Source: Chara braunii
Taxonomy: Eukaryota; Streptophyta; Charophyceae; Charales; Characeae
DNA length: 34,532 nucleotides
Direction: 5' to 3'
NCBI GenBank assembly: GCA_003427395.1
Contig: BFEA01000017.1
Location: forward strand, 2,921,616-2,956,147
Made by a program: the position numbers and the translations under genes. The stretch's first letter is position 1. Every line of letters starts with the position of its first letter. Below the pieces are notes generated by a model. That model was not told the origin of the DNA, made no database searches, and saw only the letters and a list, made by a program, of their open reading frames with translations. Shown piece after piece: positions 29,001 through 34,532 of this stretch.

Positions 29001-30905
29001 TATAGATCTCAATCCCATGCAACCAGTAAGACAAAGTCATAGACAAGTTAGTACGAAACTTAATCCATTGGAAGGTTTCGTGATAAAAATACACCTTGAA
29101 ACAACGTCCAAGAAGGTAGTATTTTTAGTACTCTGATGCTTGTCTCAAGATATAGAGTTCTCTCATTTACGTGGAGCTAGTTTTTTTTGGTATGCGTTTA
29201 CTGAAATACTCTATCGGATGTAGATCGTCACCATAATAATGTTTCAACACTGTGCCAATCTCATATTGACTCGTAATCGTAGTGACAACGAATGCGAGTT
29301 TGGGATCTGCACTGCGGAGCAGTAAATGACTCACCAAAACCTTCTTCAAAGACTCAAAGGCGGACTCATACGCACCATTTCACATGAAGGATGCATTCTT
29401 GCTTGTCGGCCGGGACAACGCGTGAGTGATAGTTAAAATTGAGGGACAAACGTGCCATGATAAGACGCTAGACCAAGAAACGATCCAGATCACCCACATT
29501 ATGAGGTTGAAATCAATTATGGATGATCTCAACCTTGGTGACCTTATGCTCAAGGCAACCGCTGCAAAAGGTTAACGACACTATCCTTTCCAAAGTCAGA
29601 TTTCTCAAGGTTTACGTGCAGCGATATTTGTTTCAAAACCTCTAGAACTTATTTCAAATGTTCATCGTGTTCTTACATTTTTTTTACATAAAATCATAAT
29701 ATCATCCAAATAAACAACAACAAATTTATTATTATAACTATGAAAAACTCGGGTCGTGAGCTTGAAAGGTTTATCACACTTGCAAGAAAAAGAAAAAAAA
29801 AAAACCATCAAAAACACCATGCAAACAAAACACGGTATTTGCTTATATTCAATCAACTTCAAATAACACTATAATTACCCTTACAAAGTCGTTTGGATAT
29901 ATCATGAAAAAACTTACACTCAAATATAACAATTTTATCCATTGGACCCTTTGTGTTTTGTAACAACCAAGAGTAAGAAAACACCAAATTTGATAACTGA
30001 AAAAAAGGAGGGGGGGGAGGAAAGGCGAAAATTAGGAAATTTACATATATGTTTTCAAAGCTTTTGAATTAGTTATTTATGGGTAAGTACAAAGTTTTCC
30101 ACTAGTGCATTCATGAGAATGAAGAGAATGGCGATGAATTCGTACAACCTCCACTGCATGTTTCGAATGCGGTCTAGTCCATTGGATAAAGTTCAATCTA
30201 GTGACAACCAGATTTGAGATCGATCATGAAGAAAAACTTGCACCCACTTGCATCATCCAACAGGTCATCAATCCGGAGCAATGGATATGTGATAGGCTTT
30301 AAACCTCTGCATCGAGTGATAGGGTTTAAACCTCTACAATCAATGCACACACAAACTTTCCCTCCCTTTTTGGGGACAAAGAGAATGTGCACCAAACTCG
30401 GGCTCACTTGGTCTAATCCCTACTCTATCAATTATATCATCGATCAACTTGCGCGGTTCTTGCATCTCGGCTGGTGCCATACGGTGCACACAACCTTTAG
30501 GTGGAACACTTCCCTCAATTAGCTCAATATTATGCTTAATTGGCCGGTTGGGAACTCTGCGCAGTTCAACCAAGACATCAAGGAACTGGGCCAAAAGATT
30601 GCGAATATTTGCTGGAATTTTAGATGAAAGAGTAGGAGAATCAAACGTAGATGGAGAAGAATTAGATGTTGTAGTAGTAGTAGAATTCAGAGTAACACCC
30701 ATAAAAGAAGCAAAAGTGGATGGGAGATGAGCATGTTTTACAAAGGCTATGTACATCTGTTCAGTCTTATCACACTTGAGCCACCTTTTGAAGAAATTGC
30801 ATCGGGGCTTGCGTGTTTCATCCAAGAGGACAAAATGCTCTCGTCCCTCAACATCAAGGACAACCGATCGTGACTCCTTCCTAAGTGTCTCGTGGGAGTT
30901 CTAGC

Positions 30906-31250
30906 CGTTCTACCCAACCATCCTACCCTGTAGAATGGATTGCGGCAAAGACCAAATCGGGACCTAGACGCCCCTAAAAAAAAGAAAAAAAGCGGGAGTG
31001 TGGATGGTGAAAATTTGAAAAATGGCCTTAGCTGAAAAATCCCTTCTGAGGCAAAGGCCAAATGGTCCCCCAATGCCGCCAAAAAAAACAAAAAAAAGGG
31101 TGGGTGTTGCAAAACATTGCATAGCACATCCCCAGATTTTTGCTTTATGTTTTGCGCCTATTTTTGAAAAAAAAAAAAAAAACGTGAAAAAAGATTGATA
31201 ATAGGGGGAGAACCCCTTGCTATGCAAAAACAAAAATTATGGGGGTCTGC
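30906..31250. other. Anonymous sequence with A runs
   Basis: A-rich runs at about 30977-30991, 31081-31098 and 31167-31183. No gag, LTR or gene recognised. Confidence 0.45.
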
Positions 31251-31280
31251 CAAACATTCTAAAGCACACCCTTTACTTTT

Positions 31281-31428
31281 TACCATGCATCACACCCTTT
31301 TTTACTTTTACCATGCATCACACCCTTTCTTACTTTTTACCATGCATCACACCCTTTCCTTTTTACCATGCATCACACCCTTTACTTTTTACCATGCATC
31401 ACATCCTTTTTCACTCTTTACCATGCAT
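31281..31428. repeat. Minisatellite, TACCATGCATCACACCCTTT unit
   Basis: Six units starting at 31281, 31309, 31338, 31364, 31390 and 31419 (26-29 bp apart). TAAAGCACACCCT occurs on both sides (about 31259 and 31439), so the array may have grown inside a shorter duplication. Spacers are T-rich variants and not unique, so this is not a CRISPR array. Confidence 0.92.
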
Positions 31429-31855
31429 CTCAGTCATTGTAAAGCACACCCTCAATGTGACTATGCCATCAGAGAGGTGCATAAGGCATATCTTATGTCG
31501 GAGGTCCACATCAAAGCCGTTCTCGTGGAGGGAGAGACCCAACTGGCTTTGACGTTGACTAACCCCAAAAAAGGGGGCGTTTTTGCCCCCTGTTCTCACG
31601 CTTTTTTCGAGCATTATTACACGCTTGTATGTCTGACATTATTAATTATTAATTGAAGCCCACATGCATGTGCAGAGCAAGTGGCCATTGCTTGTCTCTC
31701 TTCTCCCAGCTTCTCCATTTTCTCCACCCCTCCACCATGGCCATGGCACGATGCCCATGGTGATATGACAATGAGGAAGAGTGAAACGGGAAAGGTACAC
31801 TTTCACCATCTTCCTTCAGTGTATTTCCCCATATCCATGGCGAGACTCACCTTGT
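31429..31855. other. Anonymous sequence
   Basis: A plus frame (31195-31656) reads through the minisatellite and beyond; the part after 31440 (CDYAIREVHKAYLM, VLVEGETQLALTL) is not repeat-derived but has no motif I recognise. Confidence 0.4.
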
Positions 31856-31985
31856 CCAACCTCTCCACCTTCTCCACCTCTTCCACGTTTTCCACCTTTT
31901 CCACGTTTTCCAGCTTCTTTTCCCCATTTCCACCTCCATTTTTCCACGTTATCCACTCATTGTCCAGTCTTTTTCCACGCTTTTG
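31856..31985. repeat. TTTTCCAC-rich minisatellite
   Basis: Variants of TTTTCCACGT/TCTCCACCT recur at roughly 10-12 bp intervals. Too degenerate to define a fixed unit. Confidence 0.7.
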
Positions 31986-32385
31986 CCCCCAACTTTTGTA
32001 CTGGTTGTGTAATTACAGTATTCACAACTCGATTGCTGATTAATTAAGTGAGGTGATTTGTTGATTGAATAATTAATTGACTTGGCAGTTCGATTGAAGG
32101 GAGGGGGGGTCGGATGGGGAAGCGGGGGTGGGGTGGGGGGGGAGAGGAGAGAGAGAGCACGAGAGGGCGGCCCGTTGTGCGTGATCGCGCCACGGCCCGC
32201 CCGATCGCCCCCCAGTCCCTGCTACGTGGACCTCTGCCCCGCTCATGCTCAGGTGCGCGCCGAGAGTAAGCACGCAGGTTGAAACGGAAGCGCCGGGATC
32301 TCAAACGCTCAAACGCCACGGACGGAAAAGTGAGGTGTTTCCGCCGCCTCTCTCTCTTTCTCGCTGGTGTGCAGGGCACTGCAGG
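31986..32385. other. Anonymous sequence
   Basis: AT-rich start, then a G-rich patch (32097-32150) and GC-rich sequence. Frames on both strands overlap; none recognised. Confidence 0.45.
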
Positions 32386-32600
32386 GGTCCGTGAAGACGA
32401 TTGTCTGTCTATCTCTCTCTCCTTATCGTTTTCCCTCTCTCCGTGAAGACTATGGTCTATCTCTCTCCCTTTCTCTTTTTCCCTGTCTGTGTCCGTGAAG
32501 ACGATGGTCTGTCTATCTATCTCTCCTTCTCTTTTTCCCCTTCTAGAGAGAGGGAAAAAGAGAAGGAGAGATAGATAGACAGACCATCCTCTTCACGGAC
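32386..32600. repeat. Repeated GTCCGTGAAGAC units ending in a 49 bp-arm hairpin
   Basis: CCGTGAAGAC occurs at about 32389, 32442 and 32493, each followed by (G/A)TGGTCTGTCTATCTCTCT-type sequence. The last unit (32491-32539) is inverted at 32552-32600 with one mismatch across 49 bp and a 12-base loop. Confidence 0.93.
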
Positions 32601-32611
32601 CGCCTGCACAC

Positions 32612-32614
<3 letters not shown>

Positions 32615-32699
<85 letters not shown>

Positions 32700-32700
32700 N

Positions 32701-32766
<66 letters not shown>
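32615..32766. repeat. (GA)n microsatellite
   Basis: About 76 GA units, with one N at 32700 where the assembly is uncertain. Confidence 0.97.
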
Positions 32767-32769
<3 letters not shown>

Positions 32770-32871
32770 CAGCTCACAAACAGATGTTTTGTTTTTCATT
32801 TTTTTTTTCCTGGCAGATTATTATTTCGATCCACGAATCACGGCGTCCATTCTGCTATCCTGTCCAGACTA

Positions 32872-33345
32872 ACCCACCAATCAACCGACTAATTAATGGC
32901 TTTGTGGATCGACTGACTCTTATCGTATCAATCAACTGATCAATTACCAGGTCGTTTTGCTGATTACAGATCAATCAGCTGCTCAATCCTCCTGCCTCGT
33001 CAATCATGTCCACACTTGGCCGACAATTTACCAATCAATCAATCGACTAATTCATGGCTTCGTGGATTGACGGATCACCAAGCAGTTAACTGACTAATTA
33101 CAAGGTCGCTTGGCTGGTTACCAATCAACCAGCTTGCTGTTCAATCCTTCCTCCATTAATCATGTCCACCCTTGATTGATAAGTTATTTACCAATCAATC
33201 AACCGATTGATTCGTCATCATCGCTTCGTCCATTGGCTGTTTCCGAGCTGATTACCAATCAAGCAGATGATCGATCGATCCTCCATCGTAAATCATGCCC
33301 ACCCCTGGCTGATAATTTACGGACCAATCAACCTACTAATTAAAC
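32872..33345. repeat. Tandem repeat of about 150 bp, three-plus copies
   Basis: Units start at ACCAATCAA words at 32876, 33030, 33190 and 33323 (intervals 154, 160, 133). In order each has ACCAATCAATCAACCGACTA, ATGGCTTCGTGGATTGA, ATTACAAGGTCG, CAATCCTCC and AATCATGTCCACCCTTG. The AATCAATC words inside give a second, shorter periodicity. Confidence 0.88.
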
Positions 33346-34002
33346 GCCGTTTCGGGAGTTCGTTCGCCTCGGGCAAACGACGGAGGTGGGGATGGCTATG
33401 GCACACCTCGTTCAATTGGTACACGGCGTCCGCAGGACCGCAGGAGGTGGAAAGGGGATGGCTATGGCTACGTGGTGAAGGAGGGGGAGAGGCGTGCAAG
33501 GTGGGAGCCAGAGGGATCGGCCAGAAGGGAGGGAAGCCGGCGGCAGCCAATAAGGGCTGCACCCAATGAGCAGCTGCAGCGTGTACAAGGCGTCCCCTGC
33601 GTACAGGGTGTCGGCCCGGGGGGGTGACATGGAAGTACTGGCCATTGCAGCAGCGCAGTGAGCGATCAGGGAGAAGAGTGTACAAGGGGTACACACGGAG
33701 TCCGCCCTGCGGCGGAGAGGGAACAGGTCACTTCGACAGTGTGCTGAAGGAGGAGAGAGATGAGATGCACACAGCGAAAACGATGTGCATGACGAACGCA
33801 CACGATCATACAATGGCCTTTTCTCCTGCAGCAGCAATCTGAAGGGGGACGAGCCGGAGAGTGGGATCTGGTAACTGAAAGGGGTATGGAGGATGGCGGC
33901 GACAGTGACAGTGATGATCGATGATTGATGATTGATGAAGAAGATGAAGAAGAAGATGATGGTGAGGAGAATGGCAGTCAAGGGTAGGCGGGGGAAAGGA
34001 AA
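33346..34002. other. Anonymous GC-rich sequence
   Basis: A minus frame (33412-34068) of 218 codons begins in the ATAC repeat and is Pro/Ser/Leu-rich; it appears to be a chance frame. GTACA(C/A)GGCGTCC occurs at about 33420 and 33583. No gene recognised. Confidence 0.5.
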
Positions 34003-34075
34003 ATACATACATACATACATACATACATACATACATACATACATACATACATACATACATACATACATACATACA
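34003..34075. repeat. (ATAC)n microsatellite
   Basis: About 18 uninterrupted tetranucleotide units. Confidence 0.97.
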
Positions 34076-34453
34076 GCATGCTAGTAAATAAAGAAACATA
34101 GTATTAACACCCAATGAACTGTTGAAATACAGAGTCTGACCCAAGTTCAAAATTCAGCTGATATCAGATGAACCGTATAAATAAAATACAGTAATTCTGA
34201 ATTACCTCTGGCCGGTGAGCTCAATGATCATATCTCAAGGCCGTCGCCCCTATGTATTAAAAAAAAAAGAAAAGACAATCCGAAGGAGAGAGGGGTGCGG
34301 AAGAGGTGGGACTGAGGGGAAGAGGCACGAAGGGAGGAGAGAGGAGAGCAGCTCTGCCAGCCAAACAGGGCTGGCTGCTGCCAATCGACAGCTGCAGCAG
34401 GCACTCTGGCGCCGCAGCTGCCAGGGAATCCGGAGAGTACAGGACCGAGAGAG
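34076..34453. other. Anonymous sequence
   Basis: AT-rich then GC-rich; a CAGCTGCAGCAGGC-type patch near 34390 resembles CAGCTGCAGC near 33570. No gene recognised. Confidence 0.45.

Positions 34454-34532
<79 letters not shown>
34454..34532. repeat. (CA)n-(GA)n microsatellite at window end
   Basis: Short CA run (34454-34468) then GA to the end of the window; true length unknown. Confidence 0.97.

Larger units (their letters stand above)
26265..30905 (-). mobile_element. Decayed Ty3/gypsy LTR retrotransposon, 5'-incomplete
   Basis: On the minus strand the order is RT, RNase H, integrase zinc finger, integrase core, integrase C-terminal region, purine tract, LTR start: the Ty3/gypsy order (integrase last). 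The 3' LTR begins near 26506 and its far edge is unknown; 26265 is arbitrary. No gag, no protease active site, no 5' LTR and no primer-binding site were found above 30905. A hAT-type MITE interrupts it at 28639-28992. Many stops and frameshifts. Confidence 0.85.
27000..30905 (-). pseudogene. pol: Ty3/gypsy pol: RT, RNase H and integrase remnants
   Basis: 30820-30640: linker before RT (RKPRCNFFKRWLK, EQMYIAF). 30620-30400: RT N-terminus (HNIELIEGSVPPKG, RMAPAEMQE). 30407-30198: LFVPKKGGKVCVCIDCRGLN and PLLRIDDLLDDASG, FFMIDLKSGCH. 29712-29701: the YLDD catalytic motif (VVYLDDIMIL). 29349-29167: RNase H start (IGTVLKHYYGDDLHPIEYFS). 28110-27970: integrase zinc-binding end (FDWPRMKECV, CQMNKFHKQP). 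27860-27680: integrase core (LNMTFIPHPEANEQAEEINQ). 27200-27000: C-terminal region (KVVGDYNF, DVPPHQRTYPTFMHF). Frames shift repeatedly and stops interrupt each part, so no enzyme is made. Confidence 0.88.

Noticed and set aside
31281-31428. Regularly spaced repeats resembling a CRISPR array
   Set aside because: Units are adjacent with only short T-rich variable joints, no unique spacers and no cas genes; the genome is eukaryotic. It is a minisatellite.
33412-34068. 218-codon minus-strand open frame
   Set aside because: Begins inside the ATAC microsatellite and is Pro/Ser/Leu-rich with no motif.

Overview
The window is non-coding, repeat-packed eukaryotic nuclear DNA, most likely from a plant or a close algal relative (a streptophyte). 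The evidence for that is a plant-type primer-binding site for initiator tRNA-Met (TGGTATCGGAGCC) next to a 2.5 kb LTR, degenerate Ty3/gypsy and hAT proteins, PIF/Harbinger-like elements with TAA target duplications, and many CT/GA, CA/GT and ATAC microsatellites. A charophyte alga or non-vascular plant would fit, but nothing here fixes the species. I find no intact host gene. Every recognisable protein-coding stretch is a broken transposable-element gene, apart from one unidentified frame at 11.75-12.35 kb.

Layout. 0-2.5 kb: microsatellites, a foldback repeat with about 78 bp arms, and a small hAT-like element. 2.55-11.76 kb: two copies of a non-autonomous PIF/Harbinger-like element. The first (2552-3906) is whole. 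The second (4093-11757) is split by an internally deleted LTR retrotransposon (4840-11145), which keeps two roughly 2.5 kb LTRs, a primer-binding site and a broken gag. One LTR carries a further AT-rich foldback insertion immediately upstream of its TATA box. Both LTRs contain the same 543 bp reading frame, with no length change between copies. 11.76-15.5 kb: an unidentified reading frame cut by the PIF-like element, then a cluster of inverted repeats built around CA and GATA microsatellites. 15.6-19.5 kb: a tRNA-derived SINE, a broken hAT transposase, and an inverted partial copy of the hAT/spacer/PIF arrangement seen at 2.2-4.1 kb. 19.5-21.9 kb: a degenerate array of one repeated motif, a hAT-like element rich in GCGAAC, and palindromic TTCAACG clusters. 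21.9-26 kb: mostly anonymous sequence, with a tandem repeat spanning an assembly gap and a tRNA-like/U6 snRNA chimeric pseudogene. 26.3-30.9 kb: a decayed Ty3/gypsy element on the minus strand, containing a hAT-type MITE with an 8 bp target duplication. 31-34.5 kb: minisatellites, a 49 bp-arm hairpin, a ~150 bp tandem repeat and microsatellites.

The logic of the window is a history of nested insertion and decay, not genes working together. The least ordinary items are the reading frame carried inside the long LTRs, the tRNA-like/U6 fusion, the shared hAT insertion site for which an empty copy survives, and the 19.6-20.4 kb motif array. I saw no convincing evidence of a new functional system such as a defence locus or a biosynthetic cluster.
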